DNA of 16,062 nt from Pyrinomonadaceae bacterium (GCA_026786155.1 JAJAYR010000469.1:1-16062), one strand, 5' to 3'. Shown: positions 1 through 7,397, counted from the stretch's first letter. The notes: generated by a model not told the origin, from the letters alone. Numbers and translations are program-made.

Positions 1-2832
1 CGCCACGCCGAGGCTGATGGTCAGATGCTCGCTCGTTTTGGATTTGCCGTGCGGAATTCTTAGGTTTTTGACATTTTCCAATGCTTGTTCGGCGATGATT
101 AAAGCTCCTGCCGCGTCGGTTCCGCCTAAAATTATGGCAAATTCTTCGCCGCCGAATCTGGCGACTAAATCGGTCGGGCGATTGATGGTTGCGGCTAGGG
201 CTTCGGCAACTTTCTGCAAACAATCGTCGCCCGATTGATGCCCGTAAGTGTCGTTGAAAAGTTTGAAATGGTCAATGTCGAGTAGAATCAGCGAAATTTC
301 AGTTTTGAAACGCACGGCGCGATGCCATTCGTCTGCCAGAAAATTTTCAAAACGGCGGCGGTTCCCGATTTTCGTCAGTCCGTCGGAATTCGCCAGATGC
401 TGCAATTCTTTGTTGGCTTCGTCTAGTTTTTGAGTTCTTTCCGCCACCAATTTTGTGAGCCGTCTTTCGCGGGATTTCAACTGATAAACGCTAAACTGCC
501 AAACGAGAAACAAACATAAAGTTCCAACGGCGATAGAAAGTAAGTAAAATGACTTCGTTTGATAAAAGAAAGGCTTCATTTCCAAACCGATTGTTTTGCC
601 TTCTTCACTCCAAACGCCGTCGCTGTTGGCGGCTTTGACGCGAAAAGTGTAATTTCCCGGCGGCAAATACGAATAATAAGCGGTGCGGCGCGTGCCGGCG
701 TCTATCCAATCGGCATCGTGTCCTTCCAGTTTGTATTGAAATTTTATTTGCCCGGATTTTATTAAACTGAGTCCTGTGTAGCGAATTTCGATATTTTTTT
801 GTCCGGCTTCAATCGTAATTCCGTTGCTGAAATTAACCGATTCACGCTCGACCGTTACGTCTTCAACGACGACCGGCGGCGGCAGCGGATTATCGCTTTC
901 GGCTTCGGAATCAACCACAATCACGCCTTCCTGCGTCGGAAACCAAAACTTGCCGTCTTTGTCCGTGATGCTCGCGGGTTGTCGTCCGCCGTTGCATTCG
1001 GTTGAAAGCATTCCGTCTTCTTTGCCGTAGCCGACGCTGTTTATTTTATTGATTTTTCCGTCGGCGAAATCGTTTAATTCCTGACGTTTAACCCGATAAA
1101 GTCCGCGATTTGAACTGATCCAAAAGTTATGGCGACGGTCTTCCCGAATCGCAAAAACGCCGCTGTTGTATAAACCGTTTTCTTCTTTGTAACTGACAAA
1201 TTGACCATTTTTGAAGCGGCTCATTCCTTCGTCGTAAGTTCCGATCCAAAAAGTTCCTTCGTTATCTTCGTAAATCGAACGGACATAATTTCCGGCTAAA
1301 CCGTCTTTGGTTGTGTAATTGATAAATTTGCCGTCTTTGAATTCGGACAAACCGCCGTAACTGCCGAACCACAATCTGCCTTTTGAATCTTCAAAAATTG
1401 TGGTCATAAATTCACTCGGCAAACCGTCTTCGGCAGTATATTTGGCAATCAACTCGTAATCTCTGAACCGTAAAAGTCCTTTGTTGGTCGCCGCCCAGAC
1501 GTTTCCCGATTTATCCGACTGAATTGCCAAAACGTGATGTCCGGCTGTATTGTCGAGCATTTCAGCTTCGCCGTTTTGACTGACAAAAATCCCACCGTTT
1601 AAGCCGATCCACATCTTGCCGTTTGAATCTTCAAAGAGCGATTGAACCGACATTTTTCCGTTCGTCCATTGCCGTTCAATCGGAATAGCTTGCGGAACTT
1701 GTTTCAGATTAGCCGATTCAAACTTGCCGTTGCGATAAATACTCAAATCATTGGTCGTGCCAATCCAGATATTTTCTTTGCGGTCGCGGTAAATCGGATA
1801 AACTTCCGAAGAGTTAATGCCGTCTTTGGTGCTGTAACCGCTGATAATTTTTTTTCGCAGTCGGTTGAGACCTTTGTTGGTTGCCAGCCAAGTCGTGCCT
1901 TCACGATCTTTGAAAACATCGAAAATGCTTGTGTCCGAAAGCCCGAGTTCTTTTCCGTAACTTGAAAATTGCCCATTTTGATACTTGACCAAGCCCACGC
2001 CGGGACCTAATCTGCCACCGTTGGCAAACCAAATACTGCCATCTGATTCCTGCCGGAACGAATGAAAATCGACATTCAGCAGAAAACCGTCTTTTTCACC
2101 GAAAATTTCCATCTTACCGTCTTTAAGATGAATTAAAGAAACTCCGCCAATCCAAAGTCCGTTTTCGCGGTCTTCAAAAACCGGCAAAGAAGTGTCGAAT
2201 TTGACAATTTTATTCGGGTGAACAGTAGTTTTTCCGTTGGATAATTCGATTATTTCAGTCGGCGAAATTGTCCATTGGGTGCCGTCTTTACCTTGATAAA
2301 CCACTTTTTCACGACTGTTTTCCTGCTTTTCAATCAGTTCAAATTTGCCGTTCCGCAGGTAATACCAACTTTTTGAAGTTCGCTCAAAGTCTTCCGTCAA
2401 AAAACATATCTCACCGTTTTCGTCGGGTTCAATGCGGATGATGTAATGTCCGGGAACTTGGTCGGAAGTATACGAAGAAAAAACGCCGTTCCGATAAATC
2501 GTCAGAATACCGTCTTCCATTGTCATAGCGTATAAAGTCCCGTCTTTATCGCCGTAAAGCCAAGTGAAACGATTGTTTATGATGCCTGCGGTATTATTTT
2601 TATTAAATGTCGTAAAGCGAACGCCATCAAAACGCACCAAACCGTCATATGTCGTGAACCACAGATAACCGTCCGGCGTTTGGGTGATTTTTCGCAGACC
2701 ATTTTGCGGCAGACCATTATCCGTCGTCCAAGTATCAAAGCGGTATTGACCGAATAGATTTTGGCATTCAGCAAAGCAGAAATAGAATTGAAAAATTAGT
2801 AAAAATACTAAAAGTCGTCCGAGAGAATTCAT
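1..2832 (-). CDS. Reg_prop/Y_Y_Y sensor diguanylate cyclase (3' end cut by window)
   Basis: Membrane-bound sensor predicted to make cyclic di-GMP. The frame is open without a stop from ATG at 2832 to the window edge (944 codons read). Residues 1-22 are a signal peptide. About residues 30-640 hold 14 repeats of the two-component-regulator propeller type (W-[IF]-G-[TS]-x-x-G-L followed by a-x-[FY]-x-[ND]-G-[KQ]), which fits two seven-bladed periplasmic propellers. A Y_Y_Y domain follows (about 682-746, ending LPPGNYTFRVKAANSDG), then one membrane helix (about 762-782) and a short coiled coil (783-815). The GGDEF domain starts near 815. Its active site reads GGEEF (894-898, bases 139-153), a functional variant. 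RPTD (885-888) ends five residues before it, the spacing of the RxxD inhibitory c-di-GMP site. The SLGVA strand is the last thing visible. Propeller sensors of this type are best known fused to histidine kinases; here the output is a cyclase. The ligand is unknown. No strong ribosome-binding site precedes the ATG. Confidence 0.93.
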   Translation of the reverse strand, partial: MNSLGRLLVFLLIFQFYFCFAECQNLFGQYRFDTWTTDNGLPQNGLRKITQTPDGYLWFTTYDGLVRFDGVRFTTFNKNNTAGIINNRFTWLYGDKDGTLYAMTMEDGILTIYRNGVFSSYTSDQVPGHYIIRIEPDENGEICFLTEDFERTSKSWYYLRNGKFELIEKQENSREKVVYQGKDGTQWTISPTEIIELSNGKTTVHPNKIVKFDTSLPVFEDRENGLWIGGVSLIHLKDGKMEIFGEKDGFLLNVDFHSFRQESDGSIWFANGGRLGPGVGLVKYQNGQFSSYGKELGLSDTSIFDVFKDREGTTWLATNKGLNRLRKKIISGYSTKDGINSSEVYPIYRDRKENIWIGTTNDLSIYRNGKFESANLKQVPQAIPIERQWTNGKMSVQSLFEDSNGKMWIGLNGGIFVSQNGEAEMLDNTAGHHVLAIQSDKSGNVWAATNKGLLRFRDYELIAKYTAEDGLPSEFMTTIFEDSKGRLWFGSYGGLSEFKDGKFINYTTKDGLAGNYVRSIYEDNEGTFWIGTYDEGMSRFKNGQFVSYKEENGLYNSGVFAIREDRRHNFWISSNRGLYRVKRQELNDFADGKINKINSVGYGKEDGMLSTECNGGRQPASITDKDGKFWFPTQEGVIVVDSEAESDNPLPPPVVVEDVTVERESVNFSNGITIEAGQKNIEIRYTGLSLIKSGQIKFQYKLEGHDADWIDAGTRRTAYYSYLPPGNYTFRVKAANSDGVWSEEGKTIGLEMKPFFYQTKSFYLLSIAVGTLCLFLVWQFSVYQLKSRERRLTKLVAERTQKLDEANKELQHLANSDGLTKIGNRRRFENFLADEWHRAVRFKTEISLILLDIDHFKLFNDTYGHQSGDDCLQKVAEALAATINRPTDLVARFGGEEFAIILGGTDAAGALIIAEQALENVKNLRIPHGKSKTSEHLTISLGVA

Positions 2833-2888
2833 TATAAGAAACGTCGGCTGGAAAAGATTGAACGGAGCGACGAAAACACTCTAAATAT

Positions 2889-2918
2889 ATTAAACATTTT
2901 CGGTTACGAAATAGTCAA
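2889..2918 (-). promoter_or_regulatory. Predicted sigma-70 promoter of the sensor cyclase gene
   Basis: On the minus strand a -35 box TTGACT (2918-2913) and a -10 box TTTAAT (2894-2889) are separated by 18 bases. Each box matches the consensus at five of six positions. Transcription would begin near 2882, leaving a leader of about 50 bases before the ATG at 2832. It is the best promoter match I found in the window, but it comes from inspection only. Confidence 0.5.
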
Positions 2919-2939
2919 AATTTTTCTTTTTCGAGCGTC

Positions 2940-3065
2940 CTACTTGGCAACTAAATTATTCTGAAATTCCTTCGGCGAAACGCCCGTGAATCTTTTAAAA
3001 GCGCGATTGCAGGCGGCTTTGAAATTGAAACCCGAATCAAGCGCGACACCGAGCAGATTCGAGTT
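2940..3065 (-). pseudogene. Remnant of an AraC-family DNA-binding domain
   Basis: The last 41 codons of a minus-strand frame ending with TAG at 2940 read like the second helix-turn-helix of an AraC/XylS regulator. Visible parts are GVALDSGFNFKAACNRAFKR followed by FTGVSPKEFQNNL, matching the family pattern I-A-x-x-x-G-F-x-x-x-x-x-F-x-R-x-F-[KR]-x-x-x-G-x-[ST]-P-x-[ED]-[FY]-R. A complete AraC domain needs about 100 residues with two helix-turn-helices. Upstream of codon 41 the frame no longer resembles the family, although it stays open to 3296, inside the 3' end of the neighbouring nuclease gene. I therefore read it as the tail of a decayed or deleted regulator gene. It could instead be a very small fused ORF, but the overlap with the nuclease gene makes that unlikely. 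Confidence 0.6.
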
Positions 3066-3204
3066 TTTCGATTTGCAATAACGGCAAAGAGGCAGCGCGG
3101 CGAGGATTGCGCCTGGCAGGACGCCGACGAAAACGATGCTGCTGCGCGGATTGAAAAATCCAGCGACCAGCCTTCGACGGAAAAAGAATTGTCGGCACGA
3201 ATAA
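3066..3204 (-). other. Unassigned stretch between the nuclease gene and the AraC remnant
   Basis: About 140 bases in which all three minus-strand frames are open or nearly open but none shows a recognisable domain. It may be decayed sequence from the lost front part of the AraC-type gene, or of other origin. I see no hairpin terminator or promoter that I would defend. Confidence 0.35.
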
Positions 3205-3831
3205 TCACCGCGTCTCCGCGCTTTCCGGCGGAAGCAAATCAGCGACTTTGATTTCGACTTCGGGAAAAGCGACGAGATTGAAAATCGCTTTGGCATCGTG
3301 AGTTTTTTTGAAACGATAACCGTCGGCGGAAGGTTCGCGGTAATCTTCGATTTCGTTGGTGTTCAGATTGAGCAAAAGATATTGACGGATGCCGTTTCGC
3401 GCGTAATTGAACGCTTTGCGCCGGTCTTTTTCGATTGAAGTGTCGGCGATTTCCATCACCAAATAAATATCTTGCGGTGTCGGGTGGCGTTCATCATAAT
3501 TTTCAATCGGCAGCGCGAGCAGCGCGACATCCGGCTCGGGTTCGGAAAAATCATCGAGACGAATCGGGTCCTGCGCCGAAAAAACTATTTTTTCGCCTAG
3601 CCTTTTTTCGATTATTCGGTCAATTCTTCTGACGGCGTTGGCGTGTTTGCTACCTTTCGGACTCATCGTTACTAAAACTCCTTCCCATAATTCGATTTTC
3701 TCGTCTTCGCCAAAGATTCCGTGGTCAATCATTTTTTCGTAGTCTTCGACGCGCAAACGATACGGGTCAAACGCGCCGTCGCCGAACTGCGGGAGCGGAA
3801 GTTTTTCGCGTGTTTCAAGAATTGCCGACAT
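3205..3831 (-). CDS. Uma2-family (DUF820) PD-(D/E)XK restriction-like endonuclease
   Basis: A 208-residue protein of the Uma2 family, which has the fold of restriction endonucleases. The family is abundant in cyanobacteria, acidobacteria and other environmental phyla, and its biological role is not settled. Residues match the family in order: an early acidic strand (KIELWEGVLVTMSP, 45-58), EPEPDVALL with the predicted metal ligand D101, VMEIADTS with E127, then D136 and K139 in EKDRRKAFNYARNGIRQYLL. The usual catalytic residues therefore appear present. I chose ATG at 3831 because AGAAGG lies eight bases upstream (3840-3845). A TTG at 3864 would add 11 residues but lacks a better site. The gene begins 58 bases after the moaA stop, so the two may share a transcript. 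No toxin-antitoxin partner is visible, so it looks like a stand-alone copy. Confidence 0.88.
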   Translation of the reverse strand: MSAILETREKLPLPQFGDGAFDPYRLRVEDYEKMIDHGIFGEDEKIELWEGVLVTMSPKGSKHANAVRRIDRIIEKRLGEKIVFSAQDPIRLDDFSEPEPDVALLALPIENYDERHPTPQDIYLVMEIADTSIEKDRRKAFNYARNGIRQYLLLNLNTNEIEDYREPSADGYRFKKTHDAKAIFNLVAFPEVEIKVADLLPPESAETR

Positions 3832-3889
3832 AAAGTTTTCCTTCTCAGTCTCAAATTCTAACAAAGTATCTGCACTTTGCGAAATATTT

Positions 3890-4957
3890 TCAGCCTCCGA
3901 TAAAGCTCATCGAACGCGACGCGGGCGCGAAATTTTGGTCGTTTATCGTATGCCGCGCTTCTTTTTGGCGCACCACCGATTTGATGAATTCGACGATTTC
4001 GGTGCGCGTTGCGCCGCTGCGAACGACATCGCGCAAGTTGTGTTCGACGGTTGAAAACAGGCAAGTCCGAATTTGCCCGTCCGCCGTCAGGCGAATGCGA
4101 GAACACGCGCCGCAGAACATTTCCGTTACCGGCGCAACGATGCCGATTTCGCCCGCCGCGCCGTCGGCGAATTTGTAACGCCAAGCCGTTTCCGCGCCGC
4201 GTGATTTTTCTTTCAATTCGAGTGGGAAAACCGCATTGATTACTTCGCGGATTTCTTTAGCGGGAACGATTTGATTTCTGTTCCATTCGTTCCCCGAATC
4301 GAGCGGCATAAATTCGATAAAGCGCATTTTCACGTCGTGTTCGCGGGCAAACACGGCGAAGTCAACAATCTCGTCGTCATTGCGCCCGCGCACTAAAACG
4401 GCGTTGATTTTGACCGGCGTTAAGCCCGCGTTTTTCGCCGCTTCGATGGAATCGAGAACATTTTCGAGCGCGTCAACGCCCGTTATTTCCTTAAATCTCT
4501 CGCGCCGCAAACTGTCCAAAGAAATCGTTACACGGTCTAATCCGGCACGTTGCAAATCTTCGGCGCGGCGCGGAAAACTGTGTCCGTTGGTCGTTAAAGC
4601 CAAATCTTTTAGGAGTCGAGAGTCGAGAGCCGAGAGTCGAGAGTGGTTGCCGATGGTTTCCGAATCTGAAATCTGGAATTTGGAATCTGAAATTTTCAAT
4701 CTTGCGAGTTTTTCGATTAAAACTTCAATGCCTTTCCGCAAAAGCGGTTCGCCGCCCGTCAGACGAATCTTCTCGATACCCAAAGACACGAAAATGTCGC
4801 AGACGTATTCGATTTCTTCAAAAGTCAGAATCGTTTCCTTGCGGGCAAGCGGCGGCTCGCCGTTCGGCAGACAATAAAAACAGCGAAAGTTACAGCGGTC
4901 AGTCAGGCTGACGCGCAAATCGCGGATTATTCGGTTGTGAGCATCGCGCAAAAGCAT
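3890..4957 (-). CDS. moaA: GTP 3',8-cyclase MoaA with a heptamer-encoded insertion
   Basis: Radical SAM enzyme that converts GTP to 3',8-cyclo-GTP, the first step of molybdenum cofactor synthesis, in the cytoplasm. The SAM cluster motif is C22-x3-C26-x2-C29 (TDRCNFRCFYC), TGGEP is at 67-71, and TTNG and SLDSL follow. The second cluster is C282-x2-C285-x13-C299, and the chain ends in the conserved GG tail (SFIGG). At 355 residues it is somewhat longer than usual. The excess is an insertion at about 88-116, between LIEKLARL and KDLALTTNG, encoded by two heptamer-repeat tracts. Start: ATG at 4957 fits homology (MLLRDAHNRIIRDLRVS). The frame stays open to an ATG at 5038, but those 27 extra codons are largely heptamer repeat, encoding YPLSIIH-like residues, and are probably untranslated leader. 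No clear ribosome-binding site is seen at either start. No other moa gene is nearby. Confidence 0.93.
   Translation of the reverse strand: MLLRDAHNRIIRDLRVSLTDRCNFRCFYCLPNGEPPLARKETILTFEEIEYVCDIFVSLGIEKIRLTGGEPLLRKGIEVLIEKLARLKISDSKFQISDSETIGNHSRLSALDSRLLKDLALTTNGHSFPRRAEDLQRAGLDRVTISLDSLRRERFKEITGVDALENVLDSIEAAKNAGLTPVKINAVLVRGRNDDEIVDFAVFAREHDVKMRFIEFMPLDSGNEWNRNQIVPAKEIREVINAVFPLELKEKSRGAETAWRYKFADGAAGEIGIVAPVTEMFCGACSRIRLTADGQIRTCLFSTVEHNLRDVVRSGATRTEIVEFIKSVVRQKEARHTINDQNFAPASRSMSFIGG
4613..4640. repeat. Heptamer tandem repeat inside moaA, unit GAGTCGA (4 units)
   Basis: Four consecutive seven-base units on the plus strand: GAGTCGA, GAGTCGA, GAGCCGA, GAGTCGA, with a further partial GAG. 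Read on the coding strand it gives the SRLSALDSRL part of the MoaA insertion. Three such units equal seven codons, so the encoded peptide also has a seven-residue period. Confidence 0.9.
4662..4689. repeat. Heptamer tandem repeat inside moaA, unit GAATCTG (4 units)
   Basis: Four consecutive seven-base units on the plus strand: GAATCTG, AAATCTG, GAATTTG, GAATCTG, then a partial AAAT. The sequence is unrelated to the tract at 4613. The gap between the two tracts is exactly 21 bases, so the seven-base phase continues across both. It encodes the SDSKFQISDSE part of the MoaA insertion. Confidence 0.88.
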
Positions 4958-4967
4958 TTTTATTAGC

Positions 4968-4995
4968 GGATAATGAATAATTGATAACGGATAAT
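4968..4995. repeat. Heptamer repeat just upstream of moaA start, unit GGATAAT (4 units)
   Basis: Units GGATAAT, GAATAAT, TGATAAC and GGATAAT stand directly before the preferred moaA ATG at 4957. The 13 bases GAATAATTGATAA (4975-4987) are exactly complementary to 5043-5055 in the next tract, so a moaA leader RNA could fold back on itself. Confidence 0.85.
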
Positions 4996-5039
4996 TAAAG
5001 AAATTTTGTTTATTATCAACTTCCATCTGCTCAATCATT

Positions 5040-5081
5040 CAATTATCAATTATTCGTTATCCATTATCCATTATCAATCAT
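5040..5081. repeat. Heptamer repeat overlapping the SH3-gene stop, unit CCATTAT (6 units)
   Basis: Units CAATTAT, CAATTAT, TCGTTAT, CCATTAT, CCATTAT, CAATCAT, the same family as the tract at 4968 but inverted. The last unit contains the TGA stop of the SH3-domain gene (5078-5080), so the array begins exactly where that reading frame ends. GATAAT, as read on the minus strand, resembles a -10 box, so the array may also supply promoter elements to moaA; that part is inference. Confidence 0.85.
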
Positions 5082-6253
5082 TTGTAGCCTTCACCCAAAT
5101 CGTTTATCTGTTTCAAAATTCTGTTTTTTTCGATGTTCGGAACTTTCGAGATGATCGTGCGGAGTTCGGTTAAGAATCGGTTAAATTCGGCGCGGTCGCT
5201 GATGTCGGTCGGCGGCGTATAGACGGTTTTGTCCTTGATGTCGGCGACGAACGGTGTGAGGTAATTGCCGATGTCCGTTAAAGATTTCTGCGTATATTTG
5301 CCGTTCGGGTAAAAATTCAGATACTCGCCGTCGGTGGCGCGAATGTTATACAGATAGCAGTTGATATAGCCTTCGCACTCGCCCGGAATCGTCGTTCGCG
5401 CCGCCGTCCACGCGATTTCTTCGGCAATCGGCAGCGCGGTAAATTTGCCGTGCAAATCCCAGATGCTTTCGGCGCGAACCGACCATTCGGCTGACGGCTC
5501 GCTATACACGATGTCGCGTTCGTTCGCTTTGATAAAATTTTTATACGGAAATTGTTCGCCCTTGCCCGTCGGAATTGTTTTGAGGGCGGCGGCGATAAAC
5601 CGCAGTCTTTTGAATCCCAAATCGGCGCGGGCTTCGTCGGTTTTGACCAACGCCTGCGCGGTTCGCAGAAATTCGGTTACTTCCGCAGCGTCGGCGAAAT
5701 CGAATTTTTTGGTTTTCAGATATTTATCGCCGATTTCCCGATAGACGGCTTCGCGTTTGTCCGCGTCGAAATCGCGCGTGTTACCCGTCGCAATCCAGCC
5801 GTCTTTGCCGGTTTCATATTTGACTTGATAAAACGCCGCGCCTCTTGTGACGACGGGCAGAATTTTGCCGAGTCTGACCGCCGTCAAACGATTTGATTTT
5901 GCCGACGCTTGCTGACGGACGATGACATTCGTCGCCGTTACGATAATTTGCCCAATCGGTTTTGAATCGGATGGCGGCGTGTTTGACGGTTTCGGAGTCG
6001 GTTTATTTTTCGCTTCAACCGGTTTTTTCGGTGTCGCCCATGTTTTCGGCGTATTTTTCACTTTCGGTGTCGGCTTCGGCGTTGGTTTAGCAACGGCTTT
6101 GGCAGTTTTCGACGGCGATTTTTTTGCCGTCGGCGCGGGTGTCGGTTTGACCGAACCGCGATTCTGCGCGTGCGCCTGTTCGCCGATAAAGTTAAACGTC
6201 AAAAAACCAATCGCCAACGCTGAAACAATTAAATTTCGATATACCTTTTTCAT
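5078..6253 (-). CDS. Secreted protein with Lys/Pro/Thr-rich linker and SH3b domain
   Basis: A 391-residue exported protein. Residues 1-30 are a typical signal peptide ending AHAQ. Residues 35-98 are a low-complexity linker built from PTP, KPTP and TPKP units, like wall- or envelope-spanning linkers. Residues 102-160 look like a bacterial SH3 domain (VTATNVIVRQQASAKSNRL, then GAAFYQVKYETGKDGWIATG). The rest (161-391) has no family I recognise. It is mostly helical-looking, with a CEGYINC pair (C293, C299) that could form a disulfide outside the cytoplasm. SH3b domains often bind peptidoglycan or peptides, so an envelope role is plausible but unproven. The ATG overlaps the queG stop as ATGA, so translation is probably coupled. 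The stop lies in a heptamer array. Confidence 0.85.
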   Translation of the reverse strand: MKKVYRNLIVSALAIGFLTFNFIGEQAHAQNRGSVKPTPAPTAKKSPSKTAKAVAKPTPKPTPKVKNTPKTWATPKKPVEAKNKPTPKPSNTPPSDSKPIGQIIVTATNVIVRQQASAKSNRLTAVRLGKILPVVTRGAAFYQVKYETGKDGWIATGNTRDFDADKREAVYREIGDKYLKTKKFDFADAAEVTEFLRTAQALVKTDEARADLGFKRLRFIAAALKTIPTGKGEQFPYKNFIKANERDIVYSEPSAEWSVRAESIWDLHGKFTALPIAEEIAWTAARTTIPGECEGYINCYLYNIRATDGEYLNFYPNGKYTQKSLTDIGNYLTPFVADIKDKTVYTPPTDISDRAEFNRFLTELRTIISKVPNIEKNRILKQINDLGEGYK

Positions 6254-7191
6254 TTTTTACCGTTTATTTTCAACGCTTTCGCGTTTCTCTGCAAGCCGCC
6301 GAGTTTCGTTCGTTTCATCGCGCTGCGGCGAAATTTCGCGGCGTAAGTTTCGGGCGAAAGCGCGAGAATCGCTGTTAAATCGCTCGAAACATTGTCCGGG
6401 CGCGGCTCGAATCGCGTCTCCGTCGTCGGCTTTTCAAACCGATTCCACGGGCAAACGTCCTGACAAATATCACAGCCGTAAAGCCAGCCGTTCAAATTTT
6501 CCGTAATTTCGCCGGGCAATTCGGAATCGCGCAATTCGATAGTAGCATAAGAAATACACGCTTTTGAATCAACCACGTAGGGCGCGACGATGGCGGAAGT
6601 CGGGCAAGCGTCGAGACATTTCGTGCAAGTTCCGCAAGCATCGGCAATCGTTTCGGTTTCATATTCCAATTCGACATTTAAAATAATCTCGCCGATAAAA
6701 ATCCACGAGCCGAATTCTTTCGTGATGACGTTGGAATGTTTGCCGAGCCAGCCCAAACCGGCGCGAATCGCCCACGCTTTATCCATCATCGGCGCGGTGT
6801 CAACGCAGATTTTCCCATCAGCGGCAGCATCAATTGATTTGATAAAAGATAATAGTTCGCGGAGTTTTTCTTTCAAAACATCGTGGTAATCGTCGCCCCA
6901 CGCATAGCGCGAAACTTTGCCCTTCGCGCTCGATTCTTCGTGTTTGTGCGGCGTGAAATAATTCAGCGCGACGACGACCACGGATTTGGCATCGGGAAAA
7001 ATCATCGCCGGATTTTTTCGTTTTTCCGGTTCACGTTCAAGCCATTTCATTGAAGCGTGAAAACCTTTTTCGAGCCACTCGTCGAGTTTTCCGCCTTCTT
7101 CAATCAAAGATTCGGCGCGAACGATGCCGATTTTGTCGAAACCGATTTCGATGGCTTTTTGCTTTATTTTGTGCGATAAACTTTCCACCAA
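6250..7191 (-). CDS. queG: Epoxyqueuosine reductase QueG
   Basis: Cobalamin-dependent iron-sulfur enzyme that reduces epoxyqueuosine to queuosine at the tRNA wobble position, in the cytoplasm. Visible signatures: SRYAWGDDYHDVLKEKL, the conserved VDTAP with D131 (the family's proposed general acid), GLGWLGKHS (146-153), and two 4Fe-4S motifs: C186-x2-C189-x2-C192-x3-C196-P, and C240-x2-C243-x3-C247-P with a further C212. The length, 313 residues, fits the shorter members of the family. The start is uncertain: TTG (7191) and GTG (7188) are adjacent, neither has a clear ribosome-binding site, and no suitable ATG lies near. Homology places the start within these few codons. It overlaps the next gene by four bases. 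Other queuosine genes are not in the window. Confidence 0.93.
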   Translation of the reverse strand: MVESLSHKIKQKAIEIGFDKIGIVRAESLIEEGGKLDEWLEKGFHASMKWLEREPEKRKNPAMIFPDAKSVVVVALNYFTPHKHEESSAKGKVSRYAWGDDYHDVLKEKLRELLSFIKSIDAAADGKICVDTAPMMDKAWAIRAGLGWLGKHSNVITKEFGSWIFIGEIILNVELEYETETIADACGTCTKCLDACPTSAIVAPYVVDSKACISYATIELRDSELPGEITENLNGWLYGCDICQDVCPWNRFEKPTTETRFEPRPDNVSSDLTAILALSPETYAAKFRRSAMKRTKLGGLQRNAKALKINGKK

Positions 7192-7224
7192 TTTAAATTA
7201 ATCTAAACTGTCTATCAGAAATCC

Positions 7225-7335
7225 TCTGCGGCTGTGCCGCCCGATGTGCAGAAAGGCGCGGCGCAGCCGCAGAAATCAGGGAAGCTAATCGGAAAGACAC
7301 AGCCTTTCCGCACATCGAAGCGGCACAGCCGCAGA
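7225..7335. repeat. Large imperfect palindrome (REP/MITE-like element)
   Basis: The left arm 7225-7257 and the right arm 7302-7335 are reverse complements over about 33 bases with only a few differences. The outer half, TCTGCGGCTGTGCCGC, is perfect. The inner half (CGATGTGC-x-GAAAGGC) has one base change and a one-base offset. A third copy of the outer module, GCGGCGCAGCCGCAGA, lies at 7258-7273. The structure sits between the terminator of one gene and the start of queG, so it would form a strong hairpin in a queG leader if transcription starts upstream of it. No transposase gene is near. Confidence 0.8.
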
Positions 7336-7360
7336 CACTTATAACTTAAATTAAGATAAC

Positions 7361-7397
7361 AAAAAAAGCTGTCCGAACCGAAGTCGAACAGCTTTTT
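7361..7397 (-). terminator. Intrinsic terminator of the 1301-residue receptor gene
   Basis: On the minus strand AAAAAGCTGTTCGA (7397-7384) pairs with TCGGACAGCTTTTT (7376-7363), including one G-U pair, around a short CTTCGGT loop, and continues as a run of seven T. It begins 21 bases after the stop codon at 7419. The A-run on the other side makes it potentially bidirectional, but no plus-strand gene ends here. Confidence 0.8.

Noticed and set aside
2940..3296. A complete 118-residue protein ending in the AraC-like tail
   Set aside because: Only the last 41 residues resemble anything. The front is arginine-rich, overlaps the Uma2 gene in another frame and has no start signal.
3862..3879. Hairpin CAAAGT/ACTTTG after the moaA stop as a terminator
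   Set aside because: Only six AT-rich pairs and no T-run on the minus strand; probably chance.
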